Below, in pieces: positions 14,201 to 26,848 of a DNA stretch of 64,000 nt. Source of the stretch: Hybos culiciformis (Eukaryota > Arthropoda > Insecta > Diptera > Hybotidae); contig OZ023274.1 of NCBI GenBank assembly GCA_964007475.1, forward strand, positions 91,783,213 to 91,847,212, read 5' to 3'. Under the pieces are notes generated by a model. The model worked only from the letters and a program-made list of their open reading frames with translations, was not told the origin of the DNA and did no database searches. How positions within the stretch are numbered: position 1 is the first letter of the stretch; each line of letters starts with the position of its first letter. The translations under genes and the position numbers were made by a program.

Positions 14201-16842
14201 TAATTAATTGAAATACACTTTTATGTATTCTAAAATTTTTTATGCTTGGTATTTTATTGAAATTTTAAATTGGTATTAAATTAGTATTATAGAATTAATG
14301 TAATAGATATGTACATAATGTTTCGTACAGTTTTATCAGCGGAACTCTATATGGATTTGTATAAAAAAAAAAAAATTTGTTCAACGTTCAAAAGTTCAAG
14401 ACGAGTTTAATATGTATTCAATTTTAATTGGCCAAATCAAAATTTACTCAACTGTAGTAGACCTATGATTGATCAGTTTGATACTTTGTGTGGGCCTGTC
14501 TACAAATTGATAGAGAAGTTGAGCATGTTAAAGTAATATTGATCAACTTTTGGATGATGCTAAAAGGTTAAGTTTTTTCATTTTATACATCATCATTCTG
14601 TAGCATATAAAGTTTCAATAATGAAAATATTATGCGAATTGTACCCAATATAAAAGAGCTAAAATAATAATAATTGGAATATAGATGATCAATTTTCTTT
14701 ACAAAAATCAGGAAATAAGAGTCGTTTAATTTTATTTCCTTTTCTTTTTTTTACAAACTAATAATGCATTCTAACCCGAAGCTTATTTTCTTCTCATTTT
14801 TAATTTTTTTTTTTATTTTTTTCAATGAAGAAAAAAATTTAGGAAAAAAAAATAAAGGGTTAATTATATTTAATCCTTGTTATTATACGCTGTTCTATAA
14901 GTACAATAATATTTATATAATTTTTTTTTATTTTCATATTCACAGTCATATATTTTATTTCTATATATATAAAACTGGTATAATATTTATTTATTTTATT
15001 TATTTTTTTCATTTTAGAGAGACTATGCTGTTTGATTCTCTGAATGTTCGTTTAATGGTTTTTATTTTATTTTATATCCTTTTAATTTATTTATTTTTAT
15101 ATTCGCCTTATATTTTATTATTGTTTTTTTTTTACTCTACACAATTCTACTCCTTTTTTTAATACTTAAATTTAATTGTTGTGTTTTTGTTTTTACTTGG
15201 GCTAGTATTAAATTTATTTATATTCCACTGTTTTTTTTTTTATTATTTTCTTCTTTCAATGGTTTTAATTTCTTGGTTCAACCCAATGAAAAATGGAAAA
15301 AAAAAAATAACAATATAATATATAAATTCTATTAGAACAAAAAAAAATGTGAAACAACAATTTTTTGGTGGTCTTAACCTTATTTCGTACACAATAAAAT
15401 CAACCAAGACAACATAATGAGGTAATATCCTTTTTTTTTCTCTATATTTGTACTTGTATATTATATTTATATATATATATTTCTTGCAATTCTTATATTT
15501 TTGAAAATAATTTTTAAACAATTTTTTTTTGCAGATAGATTTTAATACCATGCTATAGTAAAATAAAATAAAACACAAAAAAAAAGATAATTGGTGAACA
15601 TCTTAACTGGAAGTGATGGCTGATTTAACAATTGAAGCCATTGGCTTGTATTTTATAAAAATACAATACTTATAAATTTCTATTTTATTAGTTCAATTTA
15701 TTTTTGGTAAATTCGTTATTTCTGTATACTGAAAATTGACAAACTAGAAGATAAATATGGTACTCTAATATAGATGTTCCTAGACTGAATAAAAGTGAGA
15801 TTTTTTCCAAAATTTCTGGAACTGCAATATGTTTTACTTAACTTAGCACATTTTAAAAACATCAGTTCATCATCATGTTGTAGCTTCGAACGTCATAAAG
15901 TTTAAATTTCGATGATTTTAAATACCTAAATAACTATATATGCATCTAATATTTCATATTAATCATTACAAAATTATTTTTAAATATTAAAGGAGTGGGT
16001 TTAACCACTTTGTAGGTAAAAAAATTATAATGGTCTGATTATTGAAATAATTTTCCCGCGTTAAAGTCGTTTCTTGCATGACAAGATAAAAACAATAAAC
16101 ACTCCATAATATAACTATATACGTATTTATAAACGAATTGATAAGCAAACATTTTTATAGTGGGAAAAATTATAACTATAATGAATGAATACAACAGTAT
16201 GAAAATTAGGGCGAAGTCAAATAAATTTTTCAAATTTTTCTAAAATTATTATAATGAAAATATTATTAATAAGAAAGTATTAACTTTTAAAGTATTTTCA
16301 TTCAATTCATATTTTTTGATTAATTCCATTTTTAAGATAAATTCATAATCTTATTATTTTATAAAGAATTTTTTTTTATTATTATTAAAGGTAAAATTGA
16401 GAAAATTTTATTAAAATGTATAAAAGAAATTCAAGTGAAACCCTTTATTTTAACTTTATCACATAAAAATACAGAAAAAAAAAACTAAAGGAAAATTTAT
16501 ATATATAAAAAGTAACTTAAAAATTATTAATCGATAATTTAATTGAAAATCCTTTAAAATATTTTTAAGATCAAACGCTTTTCATTTAAGCATCAATGTC
16601 TGAAAGCATAAGATTTTTGAAAAATTTTAATGGATTCTCTTTCCATTTTGCATAGAAAAAAAAAAAAAAACACACAAAATTTAATAAACACATTTTCAGA
16701 ATATATTTTGATACAATATAAAATGTTTTTTTTTTTAATGAATCTATGTACAACTTATACAAAAAATTATTTTTTAACTCTTGTATGTAAAAACTACTTA
16801 TTTTCTGAGGAAAATACTATATTCAGTATTCACAATGTTAAT
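11267..16842. other. AT-rich non-coding stretch
   Basis: No convincing gene. A short GC-richer piece near 11310-11350 contains the palindrome GGCTCGAAGCC next to the foldback cluster. The longest frame, 14764-15162 (+), starts with ATG and runs 132 codons, but it is almost wholly Phe, Ile, Tyr and Leu on a T-rich strand where stop codons are rare, so it is not called. A poly(A) run of about 19 lies at 14030-14048. Confidence 0.6.
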
Positions 16843-16887
16843 CAGATTGTTGTAGTACTTACACAGATTGTTGTAGTACTTACACAG
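16843..16887. repeat. 21-bp perfect tandem duplication
   Basis: Two exact copies of a 21-bp unit beginning CAGATTGTTGTAG and ending TACTTACA, at 16843-16863 and 16864-16884, with a third copy just started (CAG). It abuts a perfect 10-bp inverted repeat. Confidence 0.85.
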
Positions 16888-16888
16888 T

Positions 16889-16932
16889 AATGTCTAGTTT
16901 TGATAAGAGTTAAACTAAAAACACTAGACATT
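16889..16932. repeat. 10-bp perfect inverted repeat (hairpin)
   Basis: AATGTCTAGT at 16889-16898 is the exact reverse complement of ACTAGACATT at 16923-16932, with a 24-nt spacer. It lies immediately after the 21-bp tandem duplication. It could be a MITE remnant or chance; there is no terminator role in a eukaryotic setting. Confidence 0.6.
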
Positions 16933-19900
16933 AAGTTTTCTTTATCTTATTTCATGATGCCAACGCTTCTTATTATGTTCTTATAATATTATAAGACTCT
17001 TGAACCTTTTTACTTTACAATTCGGACAATTTATCAAACCTTCGAGACATATGAATTTCTTAATTATAACTTTTTATATAGTAAGTTTCTTTAACTTTCA
17101 AAAGGTTTGACATTTTTCAATATTTTTTCTACGTAAACATGCATAAGCAGACTCCTTTATATTATAAAATTTATCATTTTGCCAATATAAATATTTTGGA
17201 CAAAAAAATATTGGCAACATTGATAAAAACTTATATTTTAGACATAAAAAACTAATTCTGTTAAAATGACAGCTTAAATAATTCAAAATCATAAAATTGC
17301 TTTCTTTTGAGGCAATAAAACACTATCATAATTAGCAATCCTGAATCTACTTAATTATATTTGAAAATATATATAAAAATAAAATCAAACTATAAGTAAA
17401 AAATGGCCAAAATAAATTTTAATGAGTACGTGAGAAGGATAATTTAGTACATACATAGGTAGTTTTGAGTTTTTAAACTGTGTGTAGAAAATTTTAATGC
17501 TTTTATGTAAGAATTTTCAAAAAATTTGAAGTGTATAAAATAATTTTAGTTTTTTATTGAATGAAACCGCATCAGATGTATAATTAAGTGTGTATAGTTG
17601 TAGTTATCCAAAGTATAAAAATTTTATAAAATCAGATAATATTTTTCTCTCATAAATATTTTTACATACGAATTCTGAATATATACATATATGTATACAT
17701 TTGAAATAAAATACATATTTTTATTAAATTTTCACTTAACTTTGTTTGCATTGCTATTGATGAGTCCTGTATTTTTTTTTTCTCTTTTGGTTTTTCTTTT
17801 TTTTTCCTTTGGAAAATTTTTTGTATATATACCTAACCCCCCATTAAACTAATAAAAAAGGGATTTATAAACAGGAAAAACAAAAAAAAGTTTTCCAACA
17901 TTAAGTTATAGAGAGATTTATTTTAAAATATACACATGCTTTTCAATTGGCTTTTGTGCGGTTTTACAATTAATTTAATTAATTATCTGTGTGTATATAT
18001 TATTTCAAGTTGAATTGAAAAATGAATGACGGGAGTAATGAAATTTTATTATCTCTATGTTTTTTGGTCAAAAAATTTATTTACCGCAATAAAATATTAT
18101 TATTACCTTTATATTTATATATGTATATATGAAAAAAAGCAATTATTTTATTAAAATAATAAATGTAATTAATTTTTGCAATTATCTATTTAAAATCTTG
18201 AAATGATTTAAAAAATAAAATCAGAATTTATTTATTATCTAAGAGGGAGTTTATATAAAAATTGGTGGTAGAGCGTATAAAATAGTTTATTTTCGTACTT
18301 TTTTTTATTTTGCTTGAAAAATATAGAATTGGTTATTCTTTTGACATAAATCGTTGACTTGTGTATAAAAAATGTTTATTTCAGTGTCTGATTAAGAAAC
18401 CAAAAAAAATCAATGTTGTCAAGTGAATAACCAGATTTATTTTAAAAGAAAAATGATATTAAGTTATTTTAAGTAAATACCACAATTGTTTTAACTAAAT
18501 CGCTAAAGAGAAATGTAATGGGATGTTGAATAGTTAAGTAAATGCGTATAGAAAAAATAACATTTTTGACACATGGGCTATAGCAGTTAATTTTGAAGAA
18601 CAACGAGACTTATAAAAATTGTATTTACACTATACCTAAGAAGTTTTCTTGCCATAAACTTATATCCACTTGTCAATTGCGAGTAATATATGTAACACTT
18701 TTATTATAGTTTCCACTCCTTAAAAAAAAATGCATTTATCTAAAAATATCTGACTTTGATTCACTGATATTGATTATGAAGTGCAGTACTTGAGAATTTT
18801 AAAGAAATATAAGTAAATAAAAATATAAAAAAAAAATATTTAATATAATATTGCCCATTATTATTGGTGTCGGCGCCTTTTTGATATTCGGATATATATA
18901 ATATCGATTCTAAGATAATTAGTCAATTTTAGATTAAATATTAAAAATAGATAATTTTTGAACAATATTATATTTTGATTTATCTAATATTGATATTTAT
19001 TTAACAAATTAAAGATTAGAAAAATTGGATTATTAGGAAAATCAATGTGTATATATTGTATATATTGAGCGACAATATTTTTAAAATTCATCACTGATAT
19101 GGATCGTGTAAAAAAAGGTTCTAAACTCAGAATAAACTTACTTCTTTTGTATTAAAATGCATTCAATTTACTTTAATATTAATTTAGAACGATAGTTTTT
19201 AAGTTTTATAGAATGAAGGAAAACGAATTGTTAAAAAAAAAGATTTAACTTTAAGTTACTCTCCGAAAAAAACCAATCAAGCGTATCTATTTGCTATCGC
19301 CGAAAGTCTTACGGAACTCAATCCCATCTCATTCAAAACATTGATTACTCCGTTTCATTTAGATACTCATTAGCAGATTCTAGTTTGAGTCAAACATTAT
19401 TGGAAACCAAATGGTTCTTCTAAACTTCTTGCTACTCTAAATATATATGTAAATAGGTATAATTTATTTTCTTGATACTCTACATTTGAAAAGAATTATC
19501 GAACTACCTTAATTAAAAAAAAAGTGAAGGTTAATATAAAAGTTTGTACATACTTGTATATAGAATTTATTTTATCAATTTAAAAAGAAAAAAGAAGAAG
19601 TTTTTTATTTCATAAATTTTGACATTATACTATTTTGGATAAACAAAACAGGAAGCCAGTCAATTTAGCTTAAACTTTTTTGATGTCCTTTTATGAAGGT
19701 AAAAATAAGAGATAATAAATATTGTGAAAGAACATTTGAAAAGGTTTTATATTTTTAGAGAGCACTTTCAATTTAGATTCTTTTCAATAAAATAGGAAAT
19801 TAAAATGGTTTTATGTGTTTGTTTGTTTTCTTTTTTATTTTTTGTATTTAAAGTAAACCAAATAATACATAAATTGCAAAAGTATAATAATTTAGAATAT

Positions 19901-20682
19901 TGTTTTTTTTATAAAATACTGGATGCTAAAATTTAACAAAACTAGTAATAATTCAAGGGAGCAAATATTATCGACACATCAGCTGATTGGTTAAGTAGGT
20001 ACATGTACAATAGAGATTATGTGGAAGTGGTTAAAATGTATGTACTAATCTGCTTAATATTACTTCGACGGGATATAATTTTTTTACGGAAATACAATGT
20101 ATATAAATTCAGCTTAACATATTACATTGAAATTTCGGATTGATTCATTCATTCGAGTCATAAAACTGGTCACTAAGTGCTTGATTTGGATACATACATA
20201 ACACTGCATATAAATGTGTTGTAGTTTATCTTTTGCATTCAATCTGTTGTCTTAAGTTTGGAAAAAAAATTTGTTTCAGTGTACAATCATGATATTATTA
20301 TGCTTTGTTGTCATAAAATACATAAATATATTTGTATTCTTAACATATATTAACTATCTGTGTGAGTTATTTGGAAAGTCCTAAGTTATAATTTTATATT
20401 TGATATTTGTTTTTTTTTTTTTGAGGATAAAGGATATTTTCCTGAAACATCTAATTTTCTTACAGTCTATTTACGTTATCTTTTTTTTATTAATAACCAT
20501 GTAAAAACTTGAAGAAAAAAAAATGACATATAAATCAGGGAATAAAATATAATCGAATTTTTATTGTTGAAAGCTGCTTAAAGATATACCTATTACAGGT
20601 CAAAGAGCAAAAAAGATATAAAGTTTTTTTTTGTTGTTGTTTACGATACATTTCACATATACATATTACATCATCGACCGGT
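16933..20682. other. AT-rich non-coding stretch
   Basis: No gene is called. A weakly coding-like patch at about 19255-19372 can be read on the plus strand as a few dozen residues including NQAYLFAIAESL before a stop. It has no start codon and no clear splice sites. The rest is simple AT-rich sequence. Confidence 0.6.
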
Positions 20683-20690
20683 CAACAGAC
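20683..20690. repeat. Left 8-bp target-site duplication (CAACAGAC)
   Basis: CAACAGAC immediately precedes the left inverted terminal repeat of the element at 20691-21115. It is repeated exactly at 21116-21123 just after the right end. Confidence 0.85.
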
Positions 20691-21115
20691 CAGGGTTAAA
20701 AATTTTATTTTATTATTTCACTCTTATTGCTCTTCATGAAAACGATCTAATAAATAATATTTTAAACGATATTTTAAAAATTCTCTCTTAGGGAACGAAA
20801 AAATAAAAATAAATTATTTCACTCCCAAGAGCGATTTTTGTTTTGTTTTTATTTTCTATACCTAGTAAAGATCGAAAAAAAAATTTTTTTTTTTTCACTC
20901 CCTAACAAAATGTTCTACAAGGAGTGAAATAAATAAACAACAATATTTCATTCCCAAAGAGCGTAATTTATTGTTCGTTTTTTTTATTTTTATTTTGGGA
21001 GCAAAAAAATTTTTTTTAAAATTACGTTCCCAAAGAGCGATTTAATTTATTTATTTTTTATTTCCTTTGCAAAGAATGGAGCGAAGGAGTGAAAAAAATA
21101 AAATTTTTAACTCTG
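20691..21115. mobile_element. hAT-type MITE (425 bp) with intact ends
   Basis: The left end CAGGGTTAAAAATTTTATTT pairs with the reverse complement of the right end, CAGAGTTAAAAATTTTATTT. The match covers 20 of the first 21 bases and then continues loosely through an ATTTCACTC block. Flanking 8-bp duplications (CAACAGAC) are identical. A CAGRG-type end with an 8-bp duplication is the established signature of the hAT superfamily. The interior has no transposase frame. It carries repeated words such as TTCCCAAAGAGCG, CTCCCAAGAGCGA and GGAGTGAAA near both ends, a typical place for transposase-binding motifs. It is a non-autonomous element that was mobilised in trans and inserted recently enough to keep its duplication intact. 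Confidence 0.88.
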
Positions 21116-21123
21116 CAACAGAC
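21116..21123. repeat. Right 8-bp target-site duplication (CAACAGAC)
   Basis: Exact copy of the 8 bases at 20683-20690, directly abutting the right end CTCTG of the hAT-type MITE. Confidence 0.85.
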
Positions 21124-22524
21124 AATAAATTTTTATCAATATTGATATACAACAAATGCTATATTCCAACAAAATTGTATAAAATTAAAAAAAATAATAA
21201 TCTTAAATTGTATTTCTTGAAGATTGGAAAATTCAACAACCAAATCAAAAGCTGTATAATGCTTATCGCCGGCCGTCATATAATAGTACTAAAGATATTG
21301 TTCTTATTCTGCACCATGGAATGTTTGGTTTTATGCTTCCTAATCCGACCTTCACTGTAAGCTTAAGTGATTTTTTAAGACCTTTCGACTAAAATGTTTA
21401 CAACTAATAAACTACTGAATCGATTTCAATTCATGGAATATCAAAATATGTGCAATCTCGTTCATTTTTATCTCTATTTAAGGATTTAAAAAAAATTTAA
21501 TGGATTTCGATGAAAATATTTCTCTTAAGTGGATAGATGTCGATTAGAGGAATTTAAGCATTCGGCCTGGGAGCTAAAATTCGATAATATTTGTTATCTT
21601 TGTATATAGTACACGATTATATGATGTTGGTATATGGAATTTAAGAACTTAAAAAATATATGGGCCGCATACTATGCTTAAGAGGTACTGTTTTATATTT
21701 TTTTTGTATTTTTTCAATTTAAACCTTGCATAATTCATCAAAATCAAATTTGAAACCAATAAGAATTGAAAAAAAAGAACCCAGCTAAATACTGAATATA
21801 TGTACTTTAAAATTTCGGACATTGTAGGAACAAAAAATTAAAAAAAAAAAGGATATTTTATTATCTTTTTTTTCTGAGAAAGATTGACCGTTTTTTATGC
21901 TTTAAATGTTAGATATAAGAATATTATGAAAATAGCTTTTTGAATATTATATATTTCATCAATATTTTATACATGATGATAATATGATTTTAAATGGGCT
22001 ATAAAATATTTAAATTCAATAATTTCATATTTTTTTTTGCAATAAAGTCTTAAGGATGAAGAATTCATGTACAACATATACACGTTTATGTTCATATATG
22101 GACAAAGAATGTTCATATATGGACAAAATGTTTAGAGAATTACTCTTATCGGATAGAAGATGGAATGACCATTCAACTTCTTTTTGCATATAAGTATAAT
22201 ATAGATTTTATATGTTTTTCAAAATACAAAAGGATAAAGTCTTATAAAATAATAAAAAAATATTTTATATGCATATTATATTTTACATTTAAAAAAATAA
22301 GCTTCTTTTTTATTTGATAAGACATATTTGTTAACATTTAATGGTCAATTACAATGATAACATATTATATGATTTTATTTAATAAGTGTTTATTTTGAAT
22401 ATAAGAGGCCTTAGGAGGAATTCAAAAAATTCATTACTTTTAAACTATAGAGTTAAAAACTTTAGCTTCAAAATTAAGTACTTATAAATAATGTTGTCAA
22501 CGGTACTGCCTTTGGAAGGACAAG
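21124..22524. other. AT-rich non-coding stretch
   Basis: No gene is called. A plus-strand open frame ends at 21360, but its beginning lies inside the MITE and it has no plausible exon signals. A tandem duplication at 22088-22129 is listed separately. Confidence 0.6.
22088..22129. repeat. 21-bp tandem duplication
   Basis: Two adjacent copies of a 21-bp unit beginning ATGTTCATATATGGACAAA, at 22088-22108 and 22109-22129, differing only at the last bases. Confidence 0.85.
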
Positions 22525-22672
22525 ACTGCTTTCCGGCTTCGTGTCCTTTCAACGAATTTGTCCTAACTTTTGCACTGCTTTTCGGTTGAATACACGTAGA
22601 CAATAAAAGTGAACGAAATGTGAACAGAAGGATTCATACACCCACTCACATCGACATTATTGCATTCTCAAT
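22525..22672 (+). repeat. Dispersed repeat, copy A
   Basis: This aligns co-linearly with 26849-26990. Both copies have two ACTGCTTT(T/C)C motifs about 48 bp apart (22525 and 22574 here), then about 22 variable bases, then an exact 18-bp word AAGTGAACGAAATGTGAA (22607-22624), then a matching tail CGACATTATTG. The order and spacing are conserved while the bases between have diverged, so these are two old copies of one element. The family is not recognised and no ends are defined. Orientation is arbitrary. Confidence 0.7.
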
Positions 22673-23007
22673 TAATTGTACCTAAATGCAAGGAAATCAA
22701 CTATAAACAATTTGAAACTAGGTTACGACACTATCAACTAAAATATTTAAGTGTTAATCTCTCTTTTTGCTCTTTTAACGTTCTGCTAATTTTATCATCA
22801 TCTAAATGCGAATGCAATATAAATTAGTATGGAACTCAAGTCGCTTATTCTGTCGAATTTTAAGAATTTTAAGAATTTTAAGAATTCTTGAAAGAAAGCA
22901 CAAACATCTTTGATTATTAATCATTAATATTTAAAAATAATTACAAAGTAGCTTTAACCCTTGCCTGATAGTGCTCACTTTAGAAAATATATTTTGATGG
23001 TGACGAC
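22673..23007. other. AT-rich non-coding stretch
   Basis: No gene. A 9-bp unit TTTTAAGAA is repeated three times near 22860-22886. Confidence 0.6.
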
Positions 23008-23530
23008 TAGGGTTTCCATACTCGGTTATCGAGTACTCGATTACTCGGTTATTTTCCTGTTTTTTACATTACTCGAAAATCGGGGTTTCGGCTTTAATAC
23101 TCGGTTATTATTTAAACAATTTTGCAGAGGCAAAATAAATATCAAATGAACTCAAATTGAAAAAAATTGTGTAAGTACTAGGCTTTGAAAAAAATTTAGT
23201 TTTGGTTTTTTGTTTTAAAAATTGCAGTCCAAATTCAAAACTAGTGAAAGCAAGTAAGTAAGCTTTTCAAAAAAATTGTTTTGGTTCTTCTTTTAAATTT
23301 GAAAATAAGTTTATTAGACAAACTGGAAGCTTCGAATGGTTAGATGTACTAATTTTTTTAAAATGTTTTAATTAATGTTATAATTTTAATTAAAAATTAA
23401 AAATATAACATAAATTACATAACATAAAATTTTTTTTTTAAATACTCGGTTAATCGAGTACTCGGTTAATTTTCCTTAAAGATACTCGAAAACTCGGTTA
23501 ATTGATTTTGCCGAGTAATTGGAAACCCTA
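23008..23530. mobile_element. Non-autonomous DNA transposon with TAGGGTTTCC ends (523 bp)
   Basis: The ends are mirror images: TAGGGTTTCC at 23008 and GGAAACCCTA ending at 23530. Imperfect inverted matching continues inward through blocks of ACTCGGTTA and TCGAGTACTCG. At least five ACTCGGTTA-type motifs sit within about 100 bp of the two ends, a subterminal-repeat arrangement. No transposase frame is present. The outermost TA on each side could belong to the inverted repeat or be a 2-bp TA target duplication. No 8-bp duplication is seen, so the superfamily is unresolved between a TA-target type and a hAT that lost its duplication. Confidence 0.75.
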
Positions 23531-26500
23531 GGGGTTTCTCACAATTTTATCACTTCCTTCTCTGGGTTTTATACAAAAAGTAGATACCTACATTTCTTTT
23601 CCCGAAAAAGTAGCTAATAGCACCCGTCGGATAATAACAAACCACTCTGAAATGAAAGGGTGATAGTGTGAAATCAAAAAAAGATATAATTCAAAATTTC
23701 GAATTTTTTTTTACAGAACGGAATATTTGATTTTATTACAACCGATATAATATGATTGAAATTTTACATTTTTATTTGAAAATGAAATATATATTAATAA
23801 TAATTAGTAATAAAATTAATAGCATTAGGATATCTTTGAAGGGTATTGATTTAAAAAATAAAAATTACAGGTAAAAAAAAAGTGAATTGCGTCACAAAAG
23901 CCGCAAAATCTATGAAAAATTGTCATAAACCTTTTATTAAGTCCAATATGGTTTGAAATATTTTTTTTTCTTGTGATTATCTCTCCAGGTAGATTTGAAA
24001 TATGTATATAGTTAAAAAGAAAGGTCATATTTAACAGTTTTGTATATCTTCTATTGACTTTTCTTTTATCTTGTCATTATTTGCATTGAAATAAATGACC
24101 CTGAGAGAAAATTATCAATAGAGTAGAGGTTTCATTTGAAAATCCAATTTTTAAAAATTATTAAATTTTATATTTTTCAGATTTTTTGAAACTAGTTATT
24201 CATTTTACAGTATTATTCGTATGTCAATTAAATATTAAAATATTTTATAAGAGCATCAGGGTTTGCATTTTATAGTTCATAAAGAAAGCGTTTATTATTA
24301 TTTTCAAATTTAGAATAATTATAAGCCTTTAATTTAACCATTGACGTGCCTACGCATTCATAGTTTATTTTATATTTAGTTAAGCGTCAAAATGGGTGAA
24401 TTTATAAAATATGTTCATAATGATTTTAAAGACTAGTGTAGTCGAATCTAAATTAATTTTCGAAACATTGAAATTTTGCAATTATGTATTAAAATTTTAA
24501 ATATTTTTAATATTTATAAATATTCACTTACAAATTTTTTTAAACGGGATTTTTTCATTCAACCCAACTGATTATATTTTGAAGTCAAATATTTAACATA
24601 ACAAAATATTCGCTTTGATTATGAAAAAAAAAAATTTATATCTTTTTTTCTCTAAACGCCTTTAAATAGGATTATCTGTAAAAATGTAGTTTTAAAAATG
24701 ACTTTTAGGAATTATATTTTTAAAATTTTGTTTGTATATTGATTTTGTAAACACAAAAAAAAAAAAAAAAAAAAAAAACTGAGGATGTTCTAATGGAAAA
24801 GGGATAAGCAAACAAAATAGGATATTTTTTAAGGATAACCTTTTTTTGAGAACTATACCGTTTAGGGATAAAAAGATTAAAAAATGATTTATAGTTTTTA
24901 GTTTTCTTTTTTTATCTTAAAATAAATGTATATAATTCAAGGATTTTCTACCGAAAAAGAAACGACATGTATAAATTCAGGTAAATTTATTTAATTTTTT
25001 TGAAATTAGATTTAAAATACAAAATGCAATAAAATAGTATTAAATTTAAGACTAATCTAGAATTTTATTTTTACGATTTTTGAAATAAATTAGTCATAAA
25101 ATAACAATTTTTCAATAGTCAGTTCGGTGTGTAAAAATAAAATATGATAATAAGCAGCAAAATACTTGAGTTAAGTTAGCAGCTAGAATTAAAGATTGAG
25201 GTTTTTGAACTTAAGTAGGTGTGATTAATTTTCTATTAAATTAATTTTAAAAAATGAGTTGGTTTAAAAAGTATCTTAAAAAACAAATTTTTGGTTTTGC
25301 CAATGGACTTTATTTTGCAAATTGTGAATTTTTAATATTTGAGTAAAATTTTGGTTTGAAAATTCGTTACTTTCAATCAGTCAATAATTTCTCAAAAAGC
25401 CGCTACTATGAAAGAAGAGTTCATTTATTAATTATCTTCACAGGACATTTCAACGATACTTCAAAATTGCATAAATAACTTCATTTATTCTCATTTTAGC
25501 GCAATCAGCAATTTCCAAGGATAGAAATTAAATAAGTGATCCAATGTAAAACAACAGAAATAATTGAATTACAATGCCAAGAAGAAAAAAACATCTGCCT
25601 TTTTTTTTTGTATATTGACAGATAACTTAAAATTGCTTTTTATATTTGTAAAGAATATAAGATTGCCATAATAAGCTATCACAGATAACATGGAGGAAAT
25701 TAAACAACAAAAAAAAAAGGATATAAAATATTTTTATTTTATAAATGTTATACAAAAATGGAAATATATATAATTTTTTAAATTTAATTTTTTTTTTTAT
25801 TCTTCTTCTTTTATATTTTTATAAAATTTTATTTTTCTTGAAATCATGAAAAAGGGGCGTTTATCGCGCAGATAACGACCCCCTAAGTAGATAGATCTAT
25901 ATAAATATCTGTATTACAAATCCAAAACATTTAAAAGTATCAAAGTAAAAAAAAAAAAAAAAATCCAAAATTTTTATATCCCTATTTAAAACATCGGCTA
26001 CCCATATTATCCTTCAATATTGTGTACCAGATAAAAGCTCAGTGGTGTATATACATAAAACACAGATAAATAGGAATAAAAGTGGGATGATAATGGGATA
26101 CATATAGAAAATATAATATTTTGGTATATAGCTATTATGCTTTTAAAAACGCAAGCGCACTTTAAAGAAATTTTCTTGGAAAAATAAAAATATATATTTT
26201 TTTTTTAAATTTATATAATTATATATTAAGTTCGAAAATGTAGAATATAATATAGATATTTAGTAGTAGAAAAAAAAAGCTAAAGAAATCTACTTGGGGT
26301 CTATCTAAAAGTGTGAGAAGAAAAATATTTTTTATTATTATTGTTTTTTTTTATATTTTAATAAAGAAAAAACAAAAATGTTTATATTTTCTAACAAATA
26401 TGTCAAAGAGTATATATATTTATGTAGATATATATGCCGCTAATGTGTTGTACGTACATATTTTGACATATTTTTCTGCTTGTTATAGCATCAAGTTTTT

Positions 26501-26848
26501 TTATTTTGTATGACGAATTTAATGAAGGATTTTCTTTCAAAGAATATCTATGATATTAAGATTTTAAGTTCGCCGACTATCTATATATAATTTTGACAAA
26601 AGGTTTATTTGACGAGCATAACTACTTTATTCATTACGCTATTTTCAAAACAAAGTGTTTTCTATGTGGGAAAAGAAACCATAAACAAAAAATTTTAGAA
26701 ATATTACAAATATAAAAAATAATTAATTTCTGGAAATTTTTTTTAATAAAATTATCGATTATAAAATAAAATAACTATAAGTTGTATGATAACTGAATTA
26801 GATATATGTTTAAAGTTTAACTATATACTATATATATTTCGTCACAGA
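23531..26848. other. AT-rich non-coding stretch
   Basis: No gene. It contains a poly(A) run of 24 at 24755-24778 and a GC-rich imperfect hairpin at 25854-25882, listed separately. Confidence 0.65.
25854..25882. repeat. GC-rich imperfect hairpin
   Basis: GGGGCGTTTATC and GATAACGACCCC flank a 5-nt GCGCA loop and pair with two single-base bulges. It stands out as a G/C patch in a very AT-rich setting. No function is apparent; it may be the end of an eroded element. Confidence 0.5.

Noticed and set aside
14764..15162. 132-codon ATG frame, the longest in the window
   Set aside because: It is nearly all Phe, Ile, Tyr, Leu and Asn on a T-rich strand where stop codons are depleted by homopolymers. 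It has no domain, no splice context and no codon diversity.
24755..24778. 24-base poly(A) as a retroposon tail
   Set aside because: No retrotransposon or processed gene sequence precedes it, and long A runs are common throughout the window.
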